From NCBI GenBank assembly GCA_015059495.1, contig SVAI01000001.1, positions 186,001 to 250,000 on the forward strand: a stretch of DNA of 64,000 bases. The letters run 5' to 3'. The DNA is from Bacillota bacterium. GTDB lineage: Bacteria; Bacillota_I; Bacilli_A; RF39; UBA660. The notes beneath the pieces are model-generated. The model saw only the letters and a program-made list of their open reading frames with translations. It did no database searches and was not told the DNA's origin. The number at the start of each line of letters is the position of its first letter. The stretch's first letter is position 1. This document shows, one piece after another, positions 54,194-62,592 of this stretch. A program made the translations under genes and the position numbers.

Positions 54194-56833
54194 ATGACAA
54201 AATATGTGTATTTATTCACTGAGGGTAATGCAAATATGCGTGAACTATTAGGTGGTAAAGGTGCTAACTTAGCCGAAATGACTAATATTGGTTTACCTGT
54301 TCCTCAAGGTTTTACAATAACTACTGAGGCATGTACTCAATATTATGAAGACGGTAGAGAAATTAATGAAGAAATCCAAAGTCAAATCAATGAATACATT
54401 GAGAAGATGGAAGGTATTACTGGTAAAAAGTTTGGAGATAAAGAAAATCCACTTTTAGTTTCAGTTAGATCTGGAGCTAGAGCTTCAATGCCAGGTATGA
54501 TGGATACTATTTTAAATTTAGGTTTAAATGAAGAAGTAGTAGAAGTATTAGCAGAAAAATCTCAAAATCCAAGATGGGCTTGGGATTGCTATAGAAGATT
54601 TATTCAAATGTATTCTGACGTAGTTATGGAAGTAGGAAAGAAATACTTTGAAGAATTAATTGATAAAATGAAAGAAGCTAAGGGAGTTAAACAAGATGTA
54701 GAATTAACTGCAGATGATTTAAAAGAATTAGCAAGACAATTTAAAGAAGAATATAAAAATAAAATTGGTACAGATTTCCCAACTGATCCAAAAGAACAAT
54801 TAATGGGTGCTATTAAAGCAGTATTCCGTTCATGGGATAATCCAAGAGCTAATGTTTATAGAAGAGACAATGATATTCCTTATTCATGGGGAACAGCAGT
54901 AAATGTTCAATCTATGGCATTTGGTAACATGGGTGATGATTGTGGTACTGGTGTAGCATTTACTAGAGACCCAGCTACTGGTGAAAAAGGTTTATTTGGT
55001 GAATTCTTAACTAATGCTCAAGGTGAAGATGTTGTTGCAGGTGTTAGAACTCCAATGAAGATTGCTGAAATGGAAGAAAAATTCCCTGAAGCATTTAAAC
55101 AATTTAAAGAAGTATGTAAGATCTTAGAAGATCATTATAGAGATATGCAAGATATGGAGTTTACTGTTGAACATGGAAAACTTTATATGTTACAAACTAG
55201 AAATGGTAAACGTACAGCTCAAGCTGCTTTAAAGATTGCTTGTGATTTAGTTGATGAAGGAATGCGTACTGAAGAAGAAGCAGTTCTTATGATTGATCCA
55301 AGAAATTTAGATACATTATTACATCCACAATTTGCCGTTCAAGAATTAAAGAAAGCAACACCAATTGGTAAAGGGTTAGGAGCTTCTCCAGGAGCTGCTT
55401 GTGGTAAGATTGTATTTACTGCAGAAGATGCTGAGCGTCTTGGTATCGGTGGTAAAGGAGAAAAAGTTGTTCTTGTTAGACTTGAAACTTCACCAGAAGA
55501 TATCACTGGTATGAAAGCTGCTCAAGGTATATTAACAGTTCGTGGTGGTATGACATCTCATGCTGCAGTTGTTGCTCGTGGTATGGGTACATGTTGTGTA
55601 TCTGGATGTGGAGACATCGCTATGGATGAAGCAAATAAATGCTTTACTCTAGCAGGAAAAACATTCAAAGAAGGAGATGTTATCTCAATTGATGGTTCAA
55701 CTGGTAACATCTATGACGGAGAAATTAAAACAGTTGATGCAACTATCGCTGGTGAATTCGGTAGAGTTATGGAATGGGCTGATAAGTTCAGAACACTAAA
55801 GGTAAGAACTAATGCTGATACTCCAAAAGATACTAAAAAAGCTATCGAATTAGGTGCTGAAGGTATTGGTTTATGTAGAACAGAACATATGTTCTTTGAT
55901 GAAGAAAGAATATTTAATTTAAGAAGAATGATTCTTTCTGAAACTGTTGAAGATAGAGAAAAATATTTAGATTTATTAATTCCTTATCAAAAAGGTGATT
56001 TCAAAGCAATGTATAAAGAATTAAAAGGTCTACCAATGACAGTTAGATACATTGATCCACCATTACATGAATTCGTTCCAAAAACTGATGCTGAAATGGA
56101 AGCATTAGCAAAAGAAATGGGAATGAGTGTAGAACATATCAAAGAAGTATGCGATGAATTACATGAATTCAACCCAATGATGGGACACAGAGGTTGTAGA
56201 TTAGCTGTTACATATCCTGAAATTGCTAAGATGCAAACTAGAGCTTTAATCGAAGCTGCTATTGAAGTTAAAGAAGAAGATGGATTTGATATTGTTCCTG
56301 AAATAATGATTCCTCTAGTAGGAGAAAAGAAAGAATTAGATTTCGTTAAGAATATCGTAGTAGAAACTGCAGAACTAGTTAAGAAAGAAAAGAATTCAGA
56401 CATTGAATACCACATCGGTACAATGATTGAAATTCCTCGTGCTGCATTACTTGCTGATGAAATAGCTGAGTCTGCTGAGTTCTTCTCATTTGGTACAAAT
56501 GACTTAACTCAAATGACATTTGGTTTCTCAAGAGATGATGCTGGTAAATTCTTAGGTTCATACTATGCTAATAAGATTTATGAACAAGATCCATTTGCTA
56601 AATTAGATCAACATGGTGTTGGTAAATTAGTTAAGATGGCAGTTGAACTTGGTAAGAAAACTAGACCAAACATTAAATTAGGAATCTGTGGAGAACATGG
56701 TGGAGATCCTCAATCTGTAGAATTCTGCCATAACATAGGATTAACTTATGTTTCATGTTCACCATTTAGGGTTCCAATTGCTAGATTAGCTGCTGCACAA
56801 GCCGCAATCAAGTCTGGGAAGCAAAACAAATAG
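54194..56833 (+). CDS. ppdK: Pyruvate, phosphate dikinase
   Basis: The 879-residue enzyme interconverts pyruvate + ATP + Pi with PEP + AMP + PPi. The N-terminal ATP-grasp domain has GGKGANLAEM and VSVRSGARASMPGMMDT; the swivelling phospho-His domain has GGMTSHAAVVARGMG (catalytic His); the C-terminal TIM barrel has EGIGLCRTEHMF, FGTNDLTQMTFGFSRDD and the catalytic Cys in GICGEHGGDP. Length and motifs match bacterial PPDK exactly. The codon use suggests high expression. It probably serves glycolysis or gluconeogenesis with PPi. It is monocistronic. Confidence 0.98.
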   Translation: MTKYVYLFTEGNANMRELLGGKGANLAEMTNIGLPVPQGFTITTEACTQYYEDGREINEEIQSQINEYIEKMEGITGKKFGDKENPLLVSVRSGARASMPGMMDTILNLGLNEEVVEVLAEKSQNPRWAWDCYRRFIQMYSDVVMEVGKKYFEELIDKMKEAKGVKQDVELTADDLKELARQFKEEYKNKIGTDFPTDPKEQLMGAIKAVFRSWDNPRANVYRRDNDIPYSWGTAVNVQSMAFGNMGDDCGTGVAFTRDPATGEKGLFGEFLTNAQGEDVVAGVRTPMKIAEMEEKFPEAFKQFKEVCKILEDHYRDMQDMEFTVEHGKLYMLQTRNGKRTAQAALKIACDLVDEGMRTEEEAVLMIDPRNLDTLLHPQFAVQELKKATPIGKGLGASPGAACGKIVFTAEDAERLGIGGKGEKVVLVRLETSPEDITGMKAAQGILTVRGGMTSHAAVVARGMGTCCVSGCGDIAMDEANKCFTLAGKTFKEGDVISIDGSTGNIYDGEIKTVDATIAGEFGRVMEWADKFRTLKVRTNADTPKDTKKAIELGAEGIGLCRTEHMFFDEERIFNLRRMILSETVEDREKYLDLLIPYQKGDFKAMYKELKGLPMTVRYIDPPLHEFVPKTDAEMEALAKEMGMSVEHIKEVCDELHEFNPMMGHRGCRLAVTYPEIAKMQTRALIEAAIEVKEEDGFDIVPEIMIPLVGEKKELDFVKNIVVETAELVKKEKNSDIEYHIGTMIEIPRAALLADEIAESAEFFSFGTNDLTQMTFGFSRDDAGKFLGSYYANKIYEQDPFAKLDQHGVGKLVKMAVELGKKTRPNIKLGICGEHGGDPQSVEFCHNIGLTYVSCSPFRVPIARLAAAQAAIKSGKQNK

Positions 56834-56904
56834 TCATTATTCGTTGAAATAAAGGCTATTCAGAAATTCTTAAGATTTATAAATAGAATAATTAATTAAG
56901 AAAT

Positions 56905-56947
56905 AAAGACTAAATTGACTTATTTGTCGTACAATTTAGTCTTTTTT
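56905..56947 (+). terminator. Intrinsic terminator after ppdK
   Basis: AAAGACTAAATTG / CAATTTAGTCTTT (13-bp stem) with TTTTTT. It marks the left edge of the accessory block. Confidence 0.87.
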
Positions 56948-56994
56948 GTTGGTTTTAGAGGTAATTGTGCGACAAGAAAATGGAGGTGTAGAAA

Positions 56995-57474
56995 GTGCGA
57001 TTACTATATACTAAACCAAAACTATATGATTTATCTCAAGGATCAAGAATAGCATTTGTTAGACAGTTTAGAATGATGAGTCAGGATTCAGTATCGGACA
57101 AATTAGGTATAACTGGTGAGTGTAAGAGAAGAACGATGACTAGATATGAAAAAAGTAATAGGAATCCAAAAGATGATAGATTACATGAAATAGCAACTAT
57201 TTTAAATGTTAATACTAATTCTATAAAGAAGTATGATTATAGGAATCCATTAGATGTGGTTTATATGCTTATGTGGTTAGAAGAATTAATTCCTAACTAT
57301 GTAATAGATATATCAAAAGTAGCTAAAGTAGATGATGTTTATACTAGTTTTATTAGAAAAGCAATAGATGAATGGAATGTTATGAGAAATAAGAGACTAA
57401 AAAGAGAAATATCTTATGAAGAATATATTGAATGGAAATTAAATTATGAGTTGGAGGTAGATTATGCAAGATAA
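56995..57474 (+). CDS. HTH (XRE-like) DNA-binding protein of the accessory island
   Basis: The 159-residue product has a GTG start, fixed by GGAGGTG 6 bases upstream. An XRE-type HTH spans about residues 15-65 (SRIAFVRQFRMMSQDSVSDK, then TRYEKSNRNPKDDRLHEIA). The C-terminal part is helical and Glu/Arg-rich (EEYIEWKLNYELE). It overlaps the ParB-like gene by 11 bases. HTH plus ParB pairs are typical of plasmids and integrated elements, where the HTH protein often represses the operon. There is no obvious integrase here. Confidence 0.78.
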   Translation: MRLLYTKPKLYDLSQGSRIAFVRQFRMMSQDSVSDKLGITGECKRRTMTRYEKSNRNPKDDRLHEIATILNVNTNSIKKYDYRNPLDVVYMLMWLEELIPNYVIDISKVAKVDDVYTSFIRKAIDEWNVMRNKRLKREISYEEYIEWKLNYELEVDYAR

Positions 57475-58309
57475 GATAGAACAAATAGAGATTAGTGATA
57501 TTGATACATTTAAGAATCATCCATTTAGAGTTAAACAAGATGAGTCATTCTATGAATTAGTAGAAAGTATTAAAAATAATGGATTACTTAATCCGATTGT
57601 AGTTAGAAAGAAAGGTAATAGGTATGAATTAATATCAGGTCATAGAAGAAAAGAAGTAATGGAATTATTAGGCAACGAATATATAAATGCAATAGTTAGA
57701 GATTTATCAGATGATGAAGCAACAATAGAAATGGTAGATTCTAATATATACAGAGATAAGATACTACCAAGTGAAAAGGCATTTGCTTATAAGATGAAAT
57801 TAGATGCTATTAAACATCAAGGTAAAACTAGTGGAACTGGGTGCCATAAGTCAAGAGATACAATTAGTAATGAAAGTGGTAGGCAAATACAAAATTATGT
57901 AAGATTAACTAATTTAATACCTGATATCTTAAAGTTAGTAGATAATACAGTTTTGTATGATAAAAAGACCCATTTAACTATGGGAATAAAACCTGCTGTA
58001 GAATTATCATATCTTAACAAAGATGAACAACAATTAGTTTATGAAACTATTAAGTATATCGATGCAACTCCTAGTCATGCTCAAGCAATAAAGATAAAAG
58101 GATTAAGCAAGGAAAAAGAACTAAATTTTAATAGTTTAGAAGAAATTATGTCTCAAAATAAAGGAATCCAAAATGAAACCATATCATTTAATAAAAATAA
58201 AATAGAAAGTGCATTACCAATAGAATTAATGCAAAGAGATAAGAGATATATTGAAGAATATATAATTAAAGCAATTAATTACTATAACAAGAAACAAAAA
58301 GAATTGTAA
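57464..58309 (+). CDS. ParB/Spo0J-like N-domain protein
   Basis: The 281-residue product carries the ParB N-terminal (CTP-binding/Srx-like) domain: ISDIDTFKNHPFRV, ELVESIKNNGLLNPIVVRKKG, ELISGHRRKEVMELLG and a helical section (VDSNIYRDKILPSEKAFAYKMK). The Cys-containing GTGCHKSRDTISNESGRQ segment precedes the HTH-like region (NYVRLTNLIPDILKLVD). Such proteins are plasmid/ICE-type ParBs; no ParA is next to it. ParA absence makes a regulatory or replication-related role as likely as partition. It starts within the HTH gene, so it is coupled. Confidence 0.87.
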   Translation: MQDKIEQIEISDIDTFKNHPFRVKQDESFYELVESIKNNGLLNPIVVRKKGNRYELISGHRRKEVMELLGNEYINAIVRDLSDDEATIEMVDSNIYRDKILPSEKAFAYKMKLDAIKHQGKTSGTGCHKSRDTISNESGRQIQNYVRLTNLIPDILKLVDNTVLYDKKTHLTMGIKPAVELSYLNKDEQQLVYETIKYIDATPSHAQAIKIKGLSKEKELNFNSLEEIMSQNKGIQNETISFNKNKIESALPIELMQRDKRYIEEYIIKAINYYNKKQKEL

Positions 58310-58365
58310 CAGGTCTTGTAGATATTTTACATTCTGGTAGTATAGGTATAAGGAGGATTGATACT

Positions 58366-58857
58366 ATGGATTACGATGTAGAAGTAAGTAAATTAGTATC
58401 TCCAGGTAAATTATGTGTTTTAGCATCAAGACCTGGCGTGGGCAAATCATCTTTAGCAAGAAAAGTTGCTATGCTTGTTTCAAATGATAGCAAAGTTTTA
58501 ATCATTGATTTAGATGACAATAAAGTGGAAGAAGAAATATTAGAAAATACGAATATAACATATAATAGATCATTAAGTGATGTAGATGAGATTGTGAATA
58601 ATATAAAGAATAACGACTATACTTTAGTAGTGATAGATTACATTCAATTATTAACTAGTGTAAAAGCAAATTTAACAAAACTTAAAAATATTTCAGAGAG
58701 AAAGAATATATGTATTTTAGCAATATCTCAATTACCTCATAGTTTTAACTTTGGAAACATAACAGAGAATGAATTTATAGTAGATATGCAATTATTTTCA
58801 GATTCAATAGTTATATTAAGCAAACAAGGTGGAATACAGAACTTAACAATAGTTTAA
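58366..58857 (+). CDS. Small DnaB-like RecA-fold ATPase
   Basis: The 163-residue product starts after AAGGAGG. It has Walker A ASRPGVGKSSLARKVA, Walker B LVVIDYIQLLT and ISQLPHS, the order and wording of the DnaB helicase C-terminal domain (whose sequences read DYLQL and SQLNR). DnaB C-domains are about 260 residues and replicative helicases about 450. Here the N-terminal primase-interacting domain and the C-terminal end with the arginine finger are absent. It may be a degenerate or specialised ATPase of the element. The frame ends cleanly, so this is not an obvious frameshift. Confidence 0.75.
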   Translation: MDYDVEVSKLVSPGKLCVLASRPGVGKSSLARKVAMLVSNDSKVLIIDLDDNKVEEEILENTNITYNRSLSDVDEIVNNIKNNDYTLVVIDYIQLLTSVKANLTKLKNISERKNICILAISQLPHSFNFGNITENEFIVDMQLFSDSIVILSKQGGIQNLTIV

Positions 58858-58869
58858 TCAATTTACCGA

Positions 58870-58898
58870 TTGCGAAATTTGTCGAATTATGGTATATT
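58870..58898 (+). promoter_or_regulatory. Promoter of the structured small RNA
   Basis: TTGCGA (58870-58875), 17-base spacer, TATATT (58893-58898) with an upstream TGG. Confidence 0.65.
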
Positions 58899-58904
58899 AT
58901 TTGT

Positions 58905-59017
58905 AGCAATGGTAGTACATTGCGTTGAACCATTTGACTTTGCTTTGCAAGTCAGTACTCACTTCTTTTAACATAGAAGTAGTAAAATGTAGTCATGTAG
59001 TATCGACTACTTTTTTT
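58905..59017 (+). ncRNA. Structured small RNA of about 110 bases, unknown class
   Basis: Between a good promoter and a terminator lie hairpins but no ORF. H1 is GCAATG-GTAGTA-CATTGC (58906-58923). H2 is TGACTT..AAGTCA (58935-58954). H3 is TACT(C)ACTTCT with AGAAGTAGTA (58956-58984, one bulged C). The terminator stem is GTAGTC/GACTAC (58989-59010) plus seven T. AATGGT in H1 can instead pair with ACCATT at 58929-58934, a possible switch. I cannot assign it to a known family; it could be a regulatory RNA of the island. Confidence 0.6.
58989..59017 (+). terminator. Terminator of the small RNA
   Basis: GTAGTC / GACTAC with a 10-base loop, then TTTTTTT. Confidence 0.82.
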
Positions 59018-59079
59018 GTGCAATCAGGTTCTTGTATTTTAGAAAACTAGTATGTTAATATATAATTGGAGGTAATTGT

Positions 59080-59619
59080 ATGGAGGATTTGTTAGTTAGA
59101 TTAGAACCAGTAGATAATAGAATATTTGAACTTAAAACAAGAGAAGTATTAACAGATAAAGATGCTAAAAATTTAGTAGATAAGAATATACATTTTACTT
59201 GGTGGAACAAGAAAGAAAAGTCTATGATGACTTTACCTGGTAAGGTTATTGGATACGAAGATGGAAAGTTAAAAATATTTACTTATAGCATAACATTTGA
59301 AGATGATTCAGTAGATGAAGAACATAACAAAATGATAGAAGTAATTCCTATAGATGAAATAGAAGATTATATGACATTTGATAACTATACAAAGGAGTTT
59401 TGGAATCTGACAGAAATAATAGAGTGTGATGAGAAAGATCAACCATTAAAGAAAATTTATAAAGTAGAGAATATATTTGGTGAGAGCGTTGAGTGTATTA
59501 TAGAGATGTTTGATTCATTTAGTATAGCTATGACTTATAAATTATCTAACGGAGATGTAGTTAGAACGGGATATCCATTGTATTTCATTAAGAGTATAGA
59601 AGAAAAGAAGTTTAATTAA
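59080..59619 (+). CDS. Unknown accessory protein
   Basis: The 179-residue acidic protein has no signal peptide, membrane span or motif I know. It is rich in Trp/Phe/Tyr and beta-strand-like segments (IHFTWWNKKEKSMMTLPGK, KVIGYEDGKLKIFTYSITF, VVRTGYPLYFIKSIEE), suggesting a beta-barrel or SH3-like fold. GGAGG precedes the ATG. It lies between the small RNA and the type I restriction operon; it could be an island cargo gene. Function is unknown. Confidence 0.65.
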   Translation: MEDLLVRLEPVDNRIFELKTREVLTDKDAKNLVDKNIHFTWWNKKEKSMMTLPGKVIGYEDGKLKIFTYSITFEDDSVDEEHNKMIEVIPIDEIEDYMTFDNYTKEFWNLTEIIECDEKDQPLKKIYKVENIFGESVECIIEMFDSFSIAMTYKLSNGDVVRTGYPLYFIKSIEEKKFN

Positions 59620-59645
59620 AGGTTTATTAAACTTTAAAACATTTA

Positions 59646-59676
59646 GAGTGGTCAATTGTATTGATTGCTCTTTTTT
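59646..59676 (+). terminator. Intrinsic terminator before the hsd operon
   Basis: GAGTGGTCAAT / ATTGATTGCTC (imperfect stem, loop TGT) with TTTTTT. Bases 59677-59810 hold no gene; the hsd promoter must lie here, but no convincing -35/-10 pair stands out. Confidence 0.65.
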
Positions 59677-59810
59677 GTGTCACAAAACTTGTTAAAATTG
59701 GTTATTTAGGTGCAATTATGTAATAACTACTAAACAAACTGAACAAATTCTCGATTTTTACTGAAAATTAGCCCAAATTATGATAAAATTATGTATAGTG
59801 AGGTGTAAAT

Positions 59811-61307
59811 ATGAATGAGGTAGAATTAAAACATTTAGAAGATAAACTATGGGCAGCAGCAGATAAGATGAGAGGTGCTGTTTCTGTAGCTGATTATAAA
59901 TTTATTGTATTAGGCTTAATATTCCTAAAATACATATCAGATTCGTTTGAAGAAAAATATAAAGAACTAGTTGAAGAGGGAGCAGGATTAGAAGAAGAAA
60001 GAGATTGCTATACTGCAGAAAATATATTCTATGTTCCTAAGAATGCTAGATGGGAATATTTAGTAGAGCATTCTAAAGATTCTAATATTGGTGAAATCAT
60101 TGATGATGCCTTAACTTTAATTGAAAAGGAAAATACATCATTAAAGAATGTATTACCTAAAAATTATAATTCTCCTACTATGAGAAATGTTAATTTAGGA
60201 GAATTACTAGACTTATTTACAAATATCAAAGTCGGTACTAAAGAAGCTAAAGAAAAAGATTTATTAGGTAGAATATATGAATATTTTTTAGGACAATTCG
60301 CAAAGAATGAATTACAAAAAGGTGGAGAATTCTATACTCCAGCATGTTTAGTTAGAACTATGGTAGAATGTATAGAACCTTTTAATGGAAAAGTATATGA
60401 CCCTGCATGTGGTTCTGGTGGTATGTTTGTTCAATCTATGAAGTTTGTAGAAGAACATCAAGGTAATGTTTACAATATTGGTATATATGGACAAGAAAAG
60501 AATCCAACAACATGGAGATTAGCAAAAATGAATTTAGCTATTCGTTCTATGTACGGAGATTTAGGAAAATATGCAGCAGATACTTTTACAGAAGACTTAC
60601 ATAAAGATTTAAAAGCAGATTTTATATTAGCTAATCCTCCATTTAACTTAGAATGGGAAAGAGATAAAGTAGAGAATGATTCTAGATGGAGATATGGTTT
60701 AGCTCCTAAGAATAATGCAAACTATGCTTGGCTACAACATATGATTTCTAAATTATCTCAAAATGGTAAAATGGCTTGTATCCTTGCCAATGGTTCATTA
60801 TCAGCAGGAGGTCAAGAGGGAGAAATTAGAAAGAATCTTATAGAGAATGATTTGGTAGATTGTATTATAGCAATGCCAACTAATTTATTTTATACAGTAA
60901 CAGTTCCATGTTCTATATGGATTATTAATAGAAACAAGAAACAAAGAAATAAGACTTTATTTATAAATGCAAATAACTTAGGAACTATGGTTACTAGAAG
61001 ATTAAGAGAACTTAGTTCAGATGATATAAAGAAGATTGCAGATACTTATCATAATTATCAAAATGATGAAAATTATTCAGATAATAAAGGATTTTGTTAT
61101 TCTGCAACAACAGAAGAAATTCAATCAAATGATTATGTATTAACACCTGGTAGATATGTAGGTGTAGAGGATAGTAATGAAGATGATATTCCTTTTGAAG
61201 AAAAGATGAAGAATATCACATCAGAATTATCTAAACAATTTGAAGAGTCTCATAAACTAGAAGAAGAAATAAGAAAAAATTTAAAAGCAATTGGATATGA
61301 TATTTAA
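59811..61307 (+). CDS. hsdM: Type I restriction-modification methyltransferase, HsdM
   Basis: The 498-residue product has the N-terminal helical HsdM_N domain (LEDKLWAAADKMRGAVSVAD), motif I VYDPACGSGGMFVQS (about 196-210), motif IV ILANPPFNLEW (Asn274-Phe277), and the target-proximal VDCIIAMPTNLFY. N6-adenine methylation within an HsdM2S complex is the expected activity. GAGGTG precedes the ATG. It is the first gene of hsdM-hsdS-HEPN-hsdR. Confidence 0.97.
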   Translation: MNEVELKHLEDKLWAAADKMRGAVSVADYKFIVLGLIFLKYISDSFEEKYKELVEEGAGLEEERDCYTAENIFYVPKNARWEYLVEHSKDSNIGEIIDDALTLIEKENTSLKNVLPKNYNSPTMRNVNLGELLDLFTNIKVGTKEAKEKDLLGRIYEYFLGQFAKNELQKGGEFYTPACLVRTMVECIEPFNGKVYDPACGSGGMFVQSMKFVEEHQGNVYNIGIYGQEKNPTTWRLAKMNLAIRSMYGDLGKYAADTFTEDLHKDLKADFILANPPFNLEWERDKVENDSRWRYGLAPKNNANYAWLQHMISKLSQNGKMACILANGSLSAGGQEGEIRKNLIENDLVDCIIAMPTNLFYTVTVPCSIWIINRNKKQRNKTLFINANNLGTMVTRRLRELSSDDIKKIADTYHNYQNDENYSDNKGFCYSATTEEIQSNDYVLTPGRYVGVEDSNEDDIPFEEKMKNITSELSKQFEESHKLEEEIRKNLKAIGYDI

Positions 61308-61309
61308 TA

Positions 61310-61325
61310 ATACAAATTGTGATTT
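61310..61325 (+). repeat. 16-bp direct repeat, copy before hsdS
   Basis: ATACAAATTGTGATTT occurs here and at 62563-62578, so the two copies bracket hsdS. Both lie just after a stop codon and shortly before a ribosome site. Confidence 0.9.
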
Positions 61326-61345
61326 GCATGAGAGGAGATGATAGA

Positions 61346-62560
61346 ATGGAACAAACAAATTATAAGTTTCAAGATGTTTGTGAAATAGTAACAGATTATG
61401 TAGCAAATGGTAGTTTTAAATCACTAGCTGATAATGTACAATATAGTGATAAAAAAGATTACGCTAGATTAATTAGATTAGTGGATTATAATAATAATTA
61501 TGATGAAAAGAATGCAGTATGGGTTCCTGAATCATCTTATAATTTTTTGAAAAAGTCAGTTTTATATGGTGATGAAGTAATTATTAGTAATGTAGGGGCA
61601 AATTTAGGAACTGTATTTAAATGTCCGAAATTAAATTATCCTATGACTCTAGGTCCAAATTCGTTATTGGTAAGAACAAATGATTTGTGTAATCAAAATT
61701 ATTTATATTACTATTTAAAATCAAAAATCGGGTACAGTAAACTAATGGCTCTTGTTTCAGGTTCTGCAATGCCTAAATTTAACAAAACAGAATTACGAAA
61801 TATGGAAATATCTTTACCTGATAGAGAATACCAAGATAAAGTCGCAGAAGTTTTAATTAAAATTGATAAAAAGATAGAACTTAATAATGAGATAAATAAT
61901 AATTTGCATGACTTAGCTGAACAACAATTTAATGAAATATATTCTTTGGGTTCTCCTAAAAAATTAGATGAATTATTATTTAATGTTTCAACAGGTTCTA
62001 GACCAAAAGGAGGAGCACAGGAAAGTGGTATTCCAAGTATAGGGGCAGAAAAAATAGAAAAATTTGGAATATATGATTACTCATCTGAAAAGTATATATC
62101 TGAAGATTACTATGAAAAATTAAAAAATGGAAAAATAAATAGTGGAGATGTACTTTTATATAAGGATGGAGCATATACTGGAAAAGTTTCTATGAGTTTA
62201 GATGGATTCCCACATAATAAAGCAGCAGTTAATGAACATGTATTTATATTAAATACTGAGAATAACTGGGCACAAAATTATTTATATTTTGTTTTGTATA
62301 ACAAAGATAATAAAGAGATGCTTCATAGATTAGCAAGTTCAAAGGCTGCTCAACCAGGATTGAATCAAGTAGAATTAAAAAGTATTGAAATTAATATATG
62401 TGATAAAGATGATATTTTAAAATTTGAAAATAGTGTTAAACCAATTATGGAAAAGATTGCTCTTAATTCATTAGAAAATAAAAGACTAGCTGAATTAAGA
62501 GATACTCTATTACCAAAGTTAATGAATGGTGAAATAGAGTTAGATAATATAGAGATTTAA
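61346..62560 (+). CDS. hsdS: Type I restriction specificity subunit, HsdS
   Basis: The ATG at 61346 follows GAGAGGAGATG; the GTG at 61319 lies in the 16-bp repeat. The 404-residue product has two target-recognition domains (about 5-150 and 200-350), each followed by a conserved long helix region (REYQDKVAEVLIKIDKKIEL, and NSLENKRLAELRDTLLPKL). The first TRD has PMTLGPNSLLVRT and SGSAMPKFNKTELRNMEI; the second has STGSRPKGGAQESGIPSIGA and SSKAAQPGLNQVELKSI. The recognised sequence cannot be read from the protein. Confidence 0.95.
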   Translation: MEQTNYKFQDVCEIVTDYVANGSFKSLADNVQYSDKKDYARLIRLVDYNNNYDEKNAVWVPESSYNFLKKSVLYGDEVIISNVGANLGTVFKCPKLNYPMTLGPNSLLVRTNDLCNQNYLYYYLKSKIGYSKLMALVSGSAMPKFNKTELRNMEISLPDREYQDKVAEVLIKIDKKIELNNEINNNLHDLAEQQFNEIYSLGSPKKLDELLFNVSTGSRPKGGAQESGIPSIGAEKIEKFGIYDYSSEKYISEDYYEKLKNGKINSGDVLLYKDGAYTGKVSMSLDGFPHNKAAVNEHVFILNTENNWAQNYLYFVLYNKDNKEMLHRLASSKAAQPGLNQVELKSIEINICDKDDILKFENSVKPIMEKIALNSLENKRLAELRDTLLPKLMNGEIELDNIEI

Positions 62561-62562
62561 TC

Positions 62563-62578
62563 ATACAAATTGTGATTT
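62563..62578 (+). repeat. 16-bp direct repeat, copy after hsdS
   Basis: Same ATACAAATTGTGATTT as at 61310-61325. Confidence 0.9.
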
Positions 62579-62592
62579 AGAAAAGGAGTATT

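Noticed and set aside
58905-59017. tracrRNA or CRISPR-associated RNA
   Set aside because: No repeat array, anti-repeat or cas gene is present in the window; only a generic structured RNA can be supported.
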